A stretch of DNA of 64,000 bases from Vibrio aestuarianus (GTDB taxonomy: Bacteria; Pseudomonadota; Gammaproteobacteria; Enterobacterales; Vibrionaceae): assembly GCF_012395185.1 (NCBI RefSeq), contig NZ_JAAZTU010000023.1:1-64000 (forward strand), in the 5' to 3' direction. The notes under the pieces were generated by a model. It had not been told where the DNA came from. It searched no databases and saw only the letters and a program-made list of their open reading frames with translations. This document shows, piece by piece, positions 40,856-49,805 of the stretch (its first letter is position 1; each line of letters starts with the position of its first letter). The translations under genes and the position numbers were made by a program.

Positions 40856-41285
40856 CTTCTTCTACCGTATCCGCGATTAGCGCTCTTTGTTCCATTTCCG
40901 CAGCCAATGAAGTGATTCCTCTATACCCACATTCAACAGCTTGCTTGCGAAACTCGACCAGACTGAGTTCATCTCGTTCAAGTAACATTTCCGCTGCCAT
41001 CTGCATATTGGTGCCTGTAACAACTTCAATGTCATCTCGCTCTTGACTTAGAAGTGATGCGGTACGAAAAGGCGTACCACCTAATAAATCAGTCAGAAAA
41101 ACAATACCTTCGCCAGAATCGACCTCTTCAATCGCCTCACGCATTGCTTGTTCAAGTTGTGGTGTAGTGGCCTCTTCTGGAAAGTCGATAAACTTGAACT
41201 GAGGTTGCTCTCCAATAACTTGAAACACCGCTTTTGCTAAACCTGAAGCGAAGCCACCGTGACCAGATAAAATTACTGCAATCAT
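40845..41285 (-). CDS. agaF: PTS EIIA component, mannose family (GalNAc)
   Basis: A 146-residue cytoplasmic phosphocarrier. His9 in LSGHGGFASG takes phosphate from HPr and passes it to EIIB; FLTDLLGGTPF is the family signature. The mannose-type IIA is encoded apart from IIB, as in E. coli aga. Confidence 0.9.
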
Positions 41286-41344
41286 TTTTATGTTCCTTAG
41301 TGGGGCTGAACGCTCAGCCCCGTTTATCTTGTGTTAACAATGCC

Positions 41345-42229
41345 TTACAAGAAGCCCATAAAGCGTCCAGCAACTCCGAGTAACACAGTCAAACCGATTA
41401 ACTTCAGAGGGCTCCAGCCGCGCTTAACTAATGCGTACATGGTCAAGGTGTAAACCAGTGGTAAGAATGCTGGCATCAACTTGTCGATAACGTCGCCCTG
41501 CAACTTAACCACGGCATCACCCGCTGTGATTTCTGCAGTTGTAGACAAACGAACGTATGTTGCAACTAAAGCACCGATAACCGTCATCCCGACCATTGAT
41601 GCGGCATGCCCTACCTTTTTGGTGTTTGCTTTAATAACTGGAATGGCGGCGACCCCCATTCGGTACGCATAATGTGCCAAGCCAAAACGAAGACCAAAGT
41701 GCACCACGTTAAACAGTACGATGAAGAACACTGCGCCCATGATCGAGCCTTGCAGCGCAAGGTCAGCACCGATACCACCACAGATAGGAAGAAGGGTTAG
41801 CCAGAACATCGCATCACCGATACCACCCATGGGTGCACCAACCGCAATCTTGGTACTTTGGATACTGTTGATGTTCTGTTTTGAACGTTCCATCGCCAGT
41901 ACGATACCCATAACGAATGTCACCAAGAATGGGTGGGTATTGAAGAAGCCCATGTGACCTTGCATTGCCTTAGATAGGTCCGCTTTATTGGTGTGAATCT
42001 TTTTCAGTGCAGGGAGTAAGCCATACAGCCAGCCCGAAGCCTGCATACGTTCGTAGTTGAAAGATGCTTGGAGCAGTAGTGAGCGCCATGCCATGCGGTT
42101 AATGTCCGCTTTGGTTAGCTCTGCGCCAATTTCCTTGTTTTCATATTCATCTTGAGCCACGCCTGGAGCGGGTTGCACATCAGCGTTTTGGCTACGGAGG
42201 TCGAGTTCGTTGCTTACATTAGATTCCAT
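41345..42229 (-). CDS. agaE: PTS EIID component, mannose family (GalNAc)
   Basis: An integral membrane subunit of the mannose-family channel, 294 residues from the ATG at 42229. LTKADINRMAWRSLLLQASFNYERMQASGW is the IID signature, and GAPMGGIGDAMFWLTLLP the conserved loop; the C-terminus has three or so membrane helices. The ATG lies inside the end of agaW with GAGGA upstream; an in-frame TTG two codons earlier is less likely. The acidic, Gln-rich first 35 residues are an extension. Confidence 0.9.
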   Translation of the reverse strand: MESNVSNELDLRSQNADVQPAPGVAQDEYENKEIGAELTKADINRMAWRSLLLQASFNYERMQASGWLYGLLPALKKIHTNKADLSKAMQGHMGFFNTHPFLVTFVMGIVLAMERSKQNINSIQSTKIAVGAPMGGIGDAMFWLTLLPICGGIGADLALQGSIMGAVFFIVLFNVVHFGLRFGLAHYAYRMGVAAIPVIKANTKKVGHAASMVGMTVIGALVATYVRLSTTAEITAGDAVVKLQGDVIDKLMPAFLPLVYTLTMYALVKRGWSPLKLIGLTVLLGVAGRFMGFL

Positions 42230-42995
42230 CTTCAAAGTCCTCAGCTGGTGCAGTTACAGGTGTTGGTTCGGTTTTGCGCATAAAGTCGATGATTGCCATA
42301 GCCGTTGCAGCAGCAGCAATAGCTAATATTGGAAGTTCTATCCAAGCTGCGGCTACAAAACCAAGAATGAAGTACGGGATGTAGGCATTTTTCATCATGA
42401 TCTTCATCAGAACAGCAAAACCGATGGCAGGCATGATGCCACCCGCGACACCTAAGCCGTCGATAAGATCTTTCGGTAGGATTTCAACCATCTTTCCTGC
42501 GTGTTCAGCTCCAAGGTAGACTGGTAAGAATGCGCATAAGAAGTAGAAAGTACCCAGTACAGCTAATGCCATGTAGTTAACGCGTTCAATACCATTGATA
42601 TCTGCATCTTGCGCGTACTCATCACACTTAGACATGACCGCTGACATTGCCGAGAAGAGTAGAGTGATACCCATTTGCACAGCGACCGCAAAAGGTACCG
42701 CGACACCAACCGCGACATTAGGTTCAACTTTTGTGGTGATAGCGAAAGCCGTACCGACGATGGTACCGATGATGACGTTTGGTGGCTGAGCGCCTGCAAG
42801 CGGTGCAAGACCCATCCAAATCAGTTCTAGCGTACCACCGACTAAGATACCAGTTTGCAAGTCGCCTAAAATTAGACCAACAAGCGGCCCAAGTACTACA
42901 GGGCGATGGAAGTGAGTGAGACCGTTGAATAAATCTAGGCCAGCAAAGAAGGCTAAGATGCCGAGCATCAACGCCTGTAAGAGTCCTATTTCCAT
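42219..42995 (-). CDS. agaW: PTS EIIC component, mannose family (GalNAc)
   Basis: The other membrane subunit (258 residues) of the GalNAc transporter. GGTLELIWMGLAPLAGAQPPNVIIGTIVGTAFAI is the mannose-family IIC signature, followed by several hydrophobic helices; the soluble C-terminus ends TAPAEDFEDGI. It is translationally coupled to agaE. Confidence 0.9.
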   Translation of the reverse strand: MEIGLLQALMLGILAFFAGLDLFNGLTHFHRPVVLGPLVGLILGDLQTGILVGGTLELIWMGLAPLAGAQPPNVIIGTIVGTAFAITTKVEPNVAVGVAVPFAVAVQMGITLLFSAMSAVMSKCDEYAQDADINGIERVNYMALAVLGTFYFLCAFLPVYLGAEHAGKMVEILPKDLIDGLGVAGGIMPAIGFAVLMKIMMKNAYIPYFILGFVAAAWIELPILAIAAAATAMAIIDFMRKTEPTPVTAPAEDFEDGI

Positions 42996-43012
42996 GGTTG
43001 GTGTCCTTATTA

Positions 43013-43486
43013 TTAGATAAGAGTAAAGAGGTCTGTGGCACTTTCAGTGGGTACACCTTGCATGGTGCATTTCACTCCTAGTGCTTTTAGTTTTTCAAAT
43101 TCCGCCACGTCTTCAGTTCCGACTGAAACCGTTTTGGCAATTTGTTTTTTCCCTTCTACGTAGTGCATGTTCCCTACGTTGATATTGCTAATGGGTACGC
43201 CACCTTCGACCAATTGGCGGAAGTCTTTTGGTGTGCGGCATACAAGAAGAATTCGTTGACGATCAGACGCTTTATGGATGGTGTCGATCGTCTTCTGCAC
43301 TGACCAGAAACGGATAGCGATCCCATCGGCTAACACCATTTCCATCAGGTTTTGTTGAATACTGTCTTCAGCAACCTCGTCATTCACGACAACAATGATG
43401 TTGGCATCGGCAAAACCTACCCACTGCACTCCCACTTGGCCGTGAACAAGGCGCTCATCAATACGACTTAAAACGATATTTGGCAT
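43013..43486 (-). CDS. agaV: PTS EIIB component, mannose family (GalNAc)
   Basis: A 157-residue cytoplasmic phosphotransferase domain. The phosphorylated His15 is in RIDERLVHGQVGVQWVG; NVGNMHYVEGKKQI is typical of the family. It phosphorylates GalNAc during uptake to GalNAc-6-phosphate. It sits between agaS and agaW. Confidence 0.92.
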   Translation of the reverse strand: MPNIVLSRIDERLVHGQVGVQWVGFADANIIVVVNDEVAEDSIQQNLMEMVLADGIAIRFWSVQKTIDTIHKASDRQRILLVCRTPKDFRQLVEGGVPISNINVGNMHYVEGKKQIAKTVSVGTEDVAEFEKLKALGVKCTMQGVPTESATDLFTLI

Positions 43487-43510
43487 GGTCTAATGTCCTT
43501 ATAGAAATCT

Positions 43511-44668
43511 TTACTGATTGAATGGGTAGATGGTGACGCCTTGCACCACACGGTTTACTTCTCCAGTTGGGCAAGGGTTATCGGGCCCTAAGCCAAGCTG
43601 AAGTGATTTTTCACATGCCAACATCTGGCAGAAGAGAATAAATGGGAAGCAGAGCCACTGATCGCCCAAGCCTAGTCGCCCAAGTTCAAAGACATCTTCT
43701 TCGTTAAGAGCAATTTCTGAGATTGCAACGTGGCTAAGCGCCTGTTTATCGCGACGAATTTCGTTGAACAGATCCATGTCGTATTGGCGCGTATACGCCT
43801 GACTGGACAGCAGTTGGATAACGATTGCTTTTTCGTTAATCGTAAATTTTGGACCATGGCGAAAACCAAGTGAGGAATCGAATGTCGTCATTACTTTACC
43901 CGCACTTAGCTCTAGTGATTTCAGTGAAGCTTCTCGGGCTAATCCAGCAAAACCACCACTGCCCAGAACGATCAAACGCTCATAAGGAAGATCAGCAAGC
44001 GCTTTAATGGCGGGTTGCCACTGATGTAGCTTGTGCTCACACAATGTGGCTGTCGCTTCAATTTGTTCGTTCCACTGGCTTGGGGACTGATCGCCTAATA
44101 ACGTTAGCGTTGCCATAAGCATGCAAGTAAAACTTGAAGTCATAGCGAAGCTTTTATCGTTTGAACCCTCAGGCATCAGCATGCAGTAAGCATTGTCAGC
44201 CGTTTGGGCATAGCGAGAAAGTTCACCTTCTCCATTACAGGTTAAAAACAGGTGATGACAGTCAGTAACCAACTGATCGACCAGTGCTACCGCTGCAACA
44301 CTTTCAGGACTGTTGCCAGAGCGAGCATAAGAAACCAACAAAGTCGGGCGCGATGGGTCAAGATACTGCTGGGGATTTGAAACCAAATCGGTGGTTGGAA
44401 TCGACACCACTTGGAAGCCCAGTCCTTGCTGAATAAATGGGGCTGCCGCATCACCAACAAAGGCAGAGGTCCCTGCTCCTGTCAAAATTATTCTCAAATC
44501 AGAGCGTTGCAACAGTGGAGTAAGAAATGCACTCACTGCTTCATACTGCTGCTCTAATATTGCAGACAGTGCACGCCATAAACGAGGTTGATGGCTAATT
44601 TCCTGAGCAGTGTGAACACCATTGTGTTGCTCTAACCATGGAACTTCATAGCCTAGAAATGAACTCAT
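43511..44668 (-). CDS. agaS: Galactosamine-6-phosphate deaminase/isomerase AgaS
   Basis: A 385-residue protein with two SIS domains; in E. coli AgaS converts galactosamine-6-phosphate into tagatose-6-phosphate and ammonia. Motifs: LTGAGTSAFVGDAAAPF (SIS 1 phosphosugar loop), SYARSGNSPESVAA, and RLIVLGSGGFAGLAREASLKSLELSAGKVMT (SIS 2). It overlaps agaZ by four bases (ATGA). In E. coli agaS follows agaA; here it comes before the PTS genes. Confidence 0.92.
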   Translation of the reverse strand: MSSFLGYEVPWLEQHNGVHTAQEISHQPRLWRALSAILEQQYEAVSAFLTPLLQRSDLRIILTGAGTSAFVGDAAAPFIQQGLGFQVVSIPTTDLVSNPQQYLDPSRPTLLVSYARSGNSPESVAAVALVDQLVTDCHHLFLTCNGEGELSRYAQTADNAYCMLMPEGSNDKSFAMTSSFTCMLMATLTLLGDQSPSQWNEQIEATATLCEHKLHQWQPAIKALADLPYERLIVLGSGGFAGLAREASLKSLELSAGKVMTTFDSSLGFRHGPKFTINEKAIVIQLLSSQAYTRQYDMDLFNEIRRDKQALSHVAISEIALNEEDVFELGRLGLGDQWLCFPFILFCQMLACEKSLQLGLGPDNPCPTGEVNRVVQGVTIYPFNQ

Positions 44669-45975
44669 TTTATAGTCTCCTTGCTAGCCACGATGTTTGC
44701 ATAACAGGCTTCGGAATAGACTTGCGTCACTTCCATAATCTTGTGCATAACAATCTCTGCGGGCTGATTTTGAATTTGATTTTGAGAAATGGCCTTAGCC
44801 TGATTTGGCAGATATTGGCTAAGGATTGTCACTGGCAAAGGATGGACAGTTAGGTTGTCAAACAAAGCCTGCTGCGCCGCTTTCACTTCTGGATGAGTCC
44901 AGTAGTAACGAATGCGATCACTTAAGCTATAACTGCAATCAAGGTATTGTTGATGCCCTTTGCTTGAGTAGTGTGAACGCCAGTAATTTGGTTGCTCGTG
45001 CATTACCTGTTCGATGGTGTCGCGTAGGTGCGAAGAATGATGGGTTCCAAGCCACTCTTTTTCTGCTCGTTCAAGACCATAGAAGGCCTCACGTAGAGCA
45101 AATGTCAAAGCAGGACCAACCTTTAAAATGGCGAAATGGTCGCGCACAAGTTGGTGGTATGCCGGTGGGTTCTGGTAATCGGTAGAGTGAGCTTCAAAAA
45201 CAAGGTGTGGCTGAGTGTCTATCATCTTGCTCAGCAACTGAGCCTCATCACTCTGATAGTGGTGTACCATATGGTGGTCAAACTCAACACCTGGCTGAAC
45301 AACCAAACCAATCACACGTGGCCATACATAACCAAGCCCTACATCACTGAATGCCTGATGGTGAGCATCTAGTGTTGCTAACGCCTGTTCTGGCTTAGTC
45401 ACTTCAATACACTCATCCTGCAACGATTCAAGAGCGCCGCCCGGAGTAGGTACTTCCGTTCCGACAACATATAGAGGGGCTTCACCACCTACGCTTTTCC
45501 AAGCCTTTTCCGCAACCAAACATAGTTGTGCGGCTCGCGATGCCATCACCTCTTCACTCAGAGGCAATGAATCGTCAGCACATGGCATAGAACAGTCGAG
45601 ATGAATCTTCTTAAAACCAGCACAAACGTAGTCATGGATCATTTGCGCTGAATATTCCATCGCTTGGCTTGCAGACAAGTTTTGCCAACAATTTGGACCA
45701 AGGTGATCACCACCCAGCACCACTTTCTCAATAGGGAAATCGAGACGCTCAGCTAACGCGAGAACATGGTTTGAAAAATCCTGCGGTGTCATTCCCGTAT
45801 AGCCACCAAACTGATTGACCTGATTTGAGGTAGCTTCTATCAACACCAGCTGTTGATCCTGTGCAGCTTGCTTAATCGCAGCCTCAAGAACTAGCGGATG
45901 CGCCGAGCAAACAGAGTAAATGCCCGTTGCTTGACCTTGCTTATGCTGTTCGATTAGAGAAAGTAACGCTTTCAT
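44665..45975 (-). CDS. agaZ: Tagatose-bisphosphate aldolase non-catalytic subunit (KbaZ/GatZ)
   Basis: A 436-residue protein of the GatZ/KbaZ family, needed for full activity and stability of the KbaY aldolase. Signature stretches: GIYSVCSAHPLVLEAAI, FGGYTGMTPQDF, LGGDHLGPNCWQ, KIHLDCSMPCADD and FEAHSTDYQNP. It was once called a tagatose-6-phosphate kinase; the cluster has no other kinase, so the host PfkA may do that step as in E. coli. It is the first enzyme gene after agaR. Confidence 0.9.
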   Translation of the reverse strand: MKALLSLIEQHKQGQATGIYSVCSAHPLVLEAAIKQAAQDQQLVLIEATSNQVNQFGGYTGMTPQDFSNHVLALAERLDFPIEKVVLGGDHLGPNCWQNLSASQAMEYSAQMIHDYVCAGFKKIHLDCSMPCADDSLPLSEEVMASRAAQLCLVAEKAWKSVGGEAPLYVVGTEVPTPGGALESLQDECIEVTKPEQALATLDAHHQAFSDVGLGYVWPRVIGLVVQPGVEFDHHMVHHYQSDEAQLLSKMIDTQPHLVFEAHSTDYQNPPAYHQLVRDHFAILKVGPALTFALREAFYGLERAEKEWLGTHHSSHLRDTIEQVMHEQPNYWRSHYSSKGHQQYLDCSYSLSDRIRYYWTHPEVKAAQQALFDNLTVHPLPVTILSQYLPNQAKAISQNQIQNQPAEIVMHKIMEVTQVYSEACYANIVASKETIK

Positions 45976-45983
45976 TTTTATTC

Positions 45984-46760
45984 CTAGTTAACGGTTTGGT
46001 CGGCAATAATCACGTCAACACCCATTTCAAGAAGGGCGCGATGTGTTGCATGGGGAATATTGCTATCAGTTACCAACACATCGATTTGGTGAGCTGCACG
46101 GATCATGCAAAAGCTTTTTCGACCAAATTTACTTGAGTCAGTAACCGCGATGACTTGGCGAGCAACTTCACACATGGCTCGGTTGACTTGCGCTTCTTGA
46201 GTATCAGGAGTCGTCACACCGGCTTGCAGATCGAATCCATCCACGCCAAGAAACAGTTTGTCAAAAAGGTAAGAGCGAATTTGCTGTTCCCCATGATTTC
46301 CCGTTAGTGAACATGATGCGCGGCGCAGGCTGCCACCAACCACATGGAGGTCGATATTCTCTAGCTTGCTAAGTTGATAAGCGGTATTGAGTGCATTGGT
46401 CATAACAACGAGCTGCTGCTTGTTAGTTAAATACTGAGGCATGAGACCGATAGTGGTACCTGAGTCTAAGATCACCACCTCACCATCATTGATGAGCTCG
46501 GCTGCGGCTTGCGCGATGGACTGCTTGGCACTGCGATTGAGTTGATCTTTGCGATAAAGAGGCTGATCAAATGCAAAGTTTGGATTGAGAGTAGCGCCAC
46601 CATAACAACGGAACACACAGCCTTCTTTCTCGAGCAAGTTCAGGTCATGGCGAATCGTTACCGCAGAAACATTGTACTGTTCTGCAAACTCGTCCACTTT
46701 CCCTGAACCATGGCTGCATATATATGCCAATATTTGCTGTCTTCGTTCTGCACTGGTCAT
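45984..46760 (-). CDS. agaR: DeoR-family repressor AgaR (copy 1)
   Basis: A 258-residue repressor with an N-terminal DeoR helix-turn-helix (RRQQILAYICSHGSGKVDEFAEQYNVSAVTIRHDLNLLE) and a sugar-phosphate effector domain (VVILDSGTTIGLM, FLGVDGFDLQAGVTTPD, VTDSSKFGRKSF). It starts the agaZ operon with nine bases to agaZ. An inverted repeat 21 bases before its start and four CTTTCACTT-type half sites upstream suggest autoregulation. Confidence 0.9.
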   Translation of the reverse strand: MTSAERRQQILAYICSHGSGKVDEFAEQYNVSAVTIRHDLNLLEKEGCVFRCYGGATLNPNFAFDQPLYRKDQLNRSAKQSIAQAAAELINDGEVVILDSGTTIGLMPQYLTNKQQLVVMTNALNTAYQLSKLENIDLHVVGGSLRRASCSLTGNHGEQQIRSYLFDKLFLGVDGFDLQAGVTTPDTQEAQVNRAMCEVARQVIAVTDSSKFGRKSFCMIRAAHQIDVLVTDSNIPHATHRALLEMGVDVIIADQTVN

Positions 46761-47184
46761 CTACCAATTCCTCTTTCGTTACATTTCATTTTCTGCATGA
46801 AATGTTTCGATTTCCTTTTGATTGGTATTAAAGCAGGACGGGTTGAGGAAAAGTGAAAGCTGGATCACAGTCAGTTTTCTTTCGGTTTGGACTCAAAAAA
46901 CCTTTCACTTGACAAAAAGTGAAAGGTTAGCCTTTCACTTTTTGTCTAAATTTGTACTTTGTAAGTACCATAAAAGCTGACTTTTACTATTTTAAAACTG
47001 AAAGAATGAATGAATCCGCCACAATTGATTAGGTTTCGAAATACAACCTGTTTGAGATCACAAACTGGAGCATCAGTGAATTTTTATAGCGTAATAACAG
47101 CTAAATCAACCGGAGCTTGGCTGGTTCAAAAAATCACGTTATAAGCACTAAAATAGATTTATAAAGGAATACTAAGGAGTGAGA
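46761..47184 (-). promoter_or_regulatory. aga operon control region with palindromic operators
   Basis: This 424-base gap contains two inverted repeats. ACATTTCAT (46781-46789) and ATGAAATGT (46797-46805) lie close to the agaR start. Further up, GACAAAAAGTGAAAGG (46911-46926) and CCTTTCACTTTTTGTC (46931-46946) are a perfect 16-base inverted repeat, with more copies of the half motif AAGTGAAAG at 46851-46859 (direct) and 46902-46910 (inverted). The CTTTC core agrees with known E. coli AgaR sites. The A-stem-T form of the 16-base repeat could also end transcription of the upstream repressor gene. From about 46980 to 47184 nothing is recognised. Confidence 0.7.
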
Positions 47185-47952
47185 TTATGCGACGATTCGA
47201 ACATCAACACCCAATGCTGTAAGGTGGTCGACATAGCTTTGATGGATACCGCTATCAGTGATTAATATGTTCAGTTGTTCTGGACGAGCAATCAGACAAA
47301 AGCTTTGACGGTCAAACTTCGACGAATCTGTTACCGCAATGACGGTTTGAGCAGCCTCTAACATTTTCCGGTTAATATCAGCCTCACCTTGATGAGGTGT
47401 CGTAATTCCTGCCGATTTATCAAACCCATCAACCCCCAAGAACACCTTATTGAACCGATAGCCAGTGACTAAGTCTTCTCCACCGACACCATGAACTGAG
47501 TAGGAATTTTTACGCATCGTGCCACCAGTCACCATAACAGTGACATTAGTTTTATTGGCAAGGTGATAGGCGATATTGATACCGTTGGTCATGACAACAA
47601 GGTCATGCTTAGCGTCAAGATGGTAAGCAATCTGCTCGGTCGTCGAGCCTGAGTCAAGAATGACTTTATCGCCATCAGCAATAAGAGATGCAGCGTATTT
47701 CCCGAGCTTAGCTTTGATATTACTGTTGAGCTGCTTCTTATCATTCAATGGACGCTCAAAAGCAAACTGATTATTTAGCAGCGCACCCCCATAACATCTT
47801 TTTACACAGCCTTGTTTCTCAAGATAATTGAGATCATTGCGAATCGTAACCTCTGAAACATTATAAAGTTCAGAAAAATGGTTAACTTCGCCTTTTTGGT
47901 GATTTTGAATGTAGTGAAGGATCTCTTCACGTCTTTGGGTTGTGGTGGTCAT
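47185..47952 (-). CDS. DeoR-family repressor, AgaR-like (copy 2)
   Basis: A 255-residue paralogue of the AgaR at 45984-46760 with the same layout: helix-turn-helix QRREEILHYIQNHQKGEVNHFSELYNVSEVTIRNDL condensed at residues 6-40, then KVILDSGSTTEQIAY, FLGVDGFDKSAGITTPHQGEADINR and VTDSSKFDRQSF. Long shared runs (NDLNYLEKQGCV/HDLNLLEKEGCV, RCYGGA) show close kinship. I choose the ATG at 47952, with GGAG nine bases upstream, over a TTG six codons earlier. A short palindrome AGTAAACATTTTACT lies at 47970-47984. It may sense a different sugar or act with copy 1. Confidence 0.85.
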   Translation of the reverse strand: MTTTTQRREEILHYIQNHQKGEVNHFSELYNVSEVTIRNDLNYLEKQGCVKRCYGGALLNNQFAFERPLNDKKQLNSNIKAKLGKYAASLIADGDKVILDSGSTTEQIAYHLDAKHDLVVMTNGINIAYHLANKTNVTVMVTGGTMRKNSYSVHGVGGEDLVTGYRFNKVFLGVDGFDKSAGITTPHQGEADINRKMLEAAQTVIAVTDSSKFDRQSFCLIARPEQLNILITDSGIHQSYVDHLTALGVDVRIVA

Positions 47953-48583
47953 AGGGAAATACTCCGACAAGTAAACATTTTACTCTAGCTAATTTCTGCA
48001 GAGGGCCGAAACAAGTGCTTTAATTCATGGTGTAACGCAGTGTCTCTCTAAGATAGGTAATTAGACTCTTCGTTTGTCTCAATGCATTCATCTTTAACTC
48101 AATCCCAACCAAAGTGTTTTTCGTATTCAGGGTATTGAATAATGGTTCCTCACGTCTCGCCATTCTCTGAAATCCTTAAGACATCGTCAATCTCGACACC
48201 GAGGTGTCAATCTTGCTTCCGATCTTAACATTGAAGAGCGAATCTAGTGAGCGAAGGAAATGCAGTACAGTTTATTAAGCTCACCAACCTTTCTGTAAAT
48301 AAGGTGGTGTTTTACTGCTCTTTGATTGAAAACTAGTCCTCAGTAGGTGAATTTGGCGATGATGATTGACATAACTTTGTTCATCGACAATCACGCTTGT
48401 ACTTGAGTAAGCTGAAGTGATAGCTGACGGTTGGTATGAGTAATGACGAGGATACTATGTGAATCTTGCTTTTTTGAATATTTATGCAATCTAACAATGG
48501 GGAGAGCCAGCGTTACGTTTAAATAAATGTTATGCTACCGGTTTTGTATAAGGGTTTAACTCCGACTGATAAATGTCCAATGT
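47953..48583. other. Mostly non-coding stretch between AgaR-like gene and IS element
   Basis: About 630 bases with no recognised gene. It contains a 47-residue reading frame at 48020-48163 (minus) and a small palindrome GACACCGAGGTGTC at 48196-48209 region. It may be remnant DNA left by past insertions. Confidence 0.4.
48020..48163 (-). CDS. Possible 47-residue hypothetical protein
   Basis: ATG to TAA encodes a basic peptide starting MARREEPLFNTLNTKNTLVG and ending TLRYTMN. AAGGA lies nine bases upstream of the ATG, which gives it some weight. I recognise no family. It may be a remnant or chance. Confidence 0.25.
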   Translation of the reverse strand: MARREEPLFNTLNTKNTLVGIELKMNALRQTKSLITYLRETLRYTMN

Positions 48584-48595
48584 ATGGTACGCCCC

Positions 48596-48812
48596 GTTTT
48601 GCAAGTAAAAATTCAAAATAACGGGAGCTGGTTTGCGCTAATGTATTCGGAGTCTAATTGAGACTTTATCTTTAGCCCCAGCTCCACGATGAGATCCGCG
48701 CCAGATTGTCCTCAAAAATGTGAAAGCATATTGGTTGCTGTTCTGGACATCAGGTTTTCAATCTGGTGGTCTAACCGTTTTGTCATCTTTCATTTTCATA
48801 TGCAAACTTGAT
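48596..48812 (-). ncRNA. Candidate bridge RNA of the IS1111-group element
   Basis: The 217-base non-coding end downstream of the transposase has two successive hairpins, each with an internal loop. Arms GGAGCTGG (48624-48631) and CCAGCTCC (48678-48685) close the first, with an inner AGTCT/AGACT stem (48651-48655, 48661-48665). CCAGATTG (48701-48708) and CAATCTGG (48759-48766) close the second, with TGTCC/GGACA (48707-48711, 48745-48749) as an alternative or inner pair. Two looped hairpins are the plan of bridge RNAs, whose loops pair with target and donor DNA. Transcript ends and loop assignments are not determined. Confidence 0.55.
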
Positions 48813-49805
48813 TTATGTTCTGATCTCGAAAGTTTTATGAGTTGCCATAACTGACCAAGCGATTTTGGCTAGCTTATTTGCCAATGCTACTAAAGCTACA
48901 TTGAAAGGTTTTCGACGCTTCAAGTCTAATAACCACGTACCAAAATATTTCTCCGCGGTAGCATCTCGCCACAGCACTGATCTTGCTGCGTGAACAAACA
49001 GTTCGCGAAGTTCTTTGTTACCTCGTTTCGATATTCCAAGAAGCCTCGGCTTACCCCCTGTCGAATATTGAAATGGAACTACTCCTATCCAGGCAGCAAA
49101 ATTACGACCGTTGGAAAAATCTTTGGGATCTGACACGGCAGACAGACAACAAGCAGCAGTCATTGGACCTACTCCAGGAATAGATTGCAGCAAAGTAAAC
49201 AGTTCATTCTCATGATTAAGAGTTTCAATCTTCTTATCTTGTTTTTTAATCTTATCATTGAGTTCGTTGTAATGATCGAGTTGTTCTCGTAGCTCAAAAA
49301 CAAGTAGTGGAGGAAGTGACTGCCCAGTGTCAGCAAGCCACTGAAAAAGCCGTTTCATATTTGCATGACCACGAGGGAAGCTAAAACCAAATTCAACAAG
49401 AATTGAAGAAATTCGGTTCATCACAGCCGTCCTTTCCCTTATATAGCAAGTCCGAATTCGACGAATTACGCTTCCTAACTGCGCTTGCTCAGATTTAGGT
49501 GTTACAAACCTCATTTTAGGTCTTGTCGCTGCTTCGGTTATGGCGTCGGCGTCAATGAAGTCATCTTTGTGACTTTTAACATAAGGCTTAACGTTGTGGC
49601 CAAATTCTTGGCAACGTCTAGCTAGCCAGTTTGCACCACAACAAGCTTCCATCACTATAGTTACAGGTTCATGTGCAGAGATAAATTGAATTAATTTAGC
49701 CCTTGAGAACTTATGTCGATAAAGCTCTTGACCAGAATGGTCGTGACCAACCAAGTGAAAGGTAGATTTACCAAGATCGATACCGATTGTTTTGATAGCT
49801 GACAT
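48813..49805 (-). CDS. IS110/IS1111 family serine-DEDD recombinase (transposase)
   Basis: A 330-residue recombinase guided by a structured RNA. The RuvC-like N-terminal domain has the DEDD set at Asp10 (GIDLGKS), Glu53 (VMEACCGANW), Asp82 and Asp85 (KDDFIDA). A coiled coil lies at about 165-205. The C-terminal Transposase_20 domain has the helix-hairpin-helix-like SIPGVGPMTAACCLSAV and the catalytic Ser259 in GISKRGNKELRE. All key residues are present, so the element may be active. Confidence 0.92.
   Translation of the reverse strand: MSAIKTIGIDLGKSTFHLVGHDHSGQELYRHKFSRAKLIQFISAHEPVTIVMEACCGANWLARRCQEFGHNVKPYVKSHKDDFIDADAITEAATRPKMRFVTPKSEQAQLGSVIRRIRTCYIRERTAVMNRISSILVEFGFSFPRGHANMKRLFQWLADTGQSLPPLLVFELREQLDHYNELNDKIKKQDKKIETLNHENELFTLLQSIPGVGPMTAACCLSAVSDPKDFSNGRNFAAWIGVVPFQYSTGGKPRLLGISKRGNKELRELFVHAARSVLWRDATAEKYFGTWLLDLKRRKPFNVALVALANKLAKIAWSVMATHKTFEIRT

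Noticed and set aside
46911..46946. Reading the 16-base palindrome only as a terminator
   Set aside because: The half motif recurs twice outside the stem, which a terminator would not need; kept as operator first, terminator as an alternative.
48216..48225. CTTCCGATCT, the last ten bases of Illumina TruSeq primers
   Set aside because: The match stops at ten bases; the preceding bases do not fit the primer and the surrounding sequence is continuous with no adapter parts, unlike 20-92. A chance 10-mer.
48490..48540. Possible integron attC-like site (TCTAACAA ... GCGTTA ... GTTATGC)
   Set aside because: Core-like bits are too close and there is no inverted-repeat body or cassette next to it.
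48983..49183. Plus-strand frame inside the IS transposase
   Set aside because: Antisense to a fully conserved transposase; no start signals.
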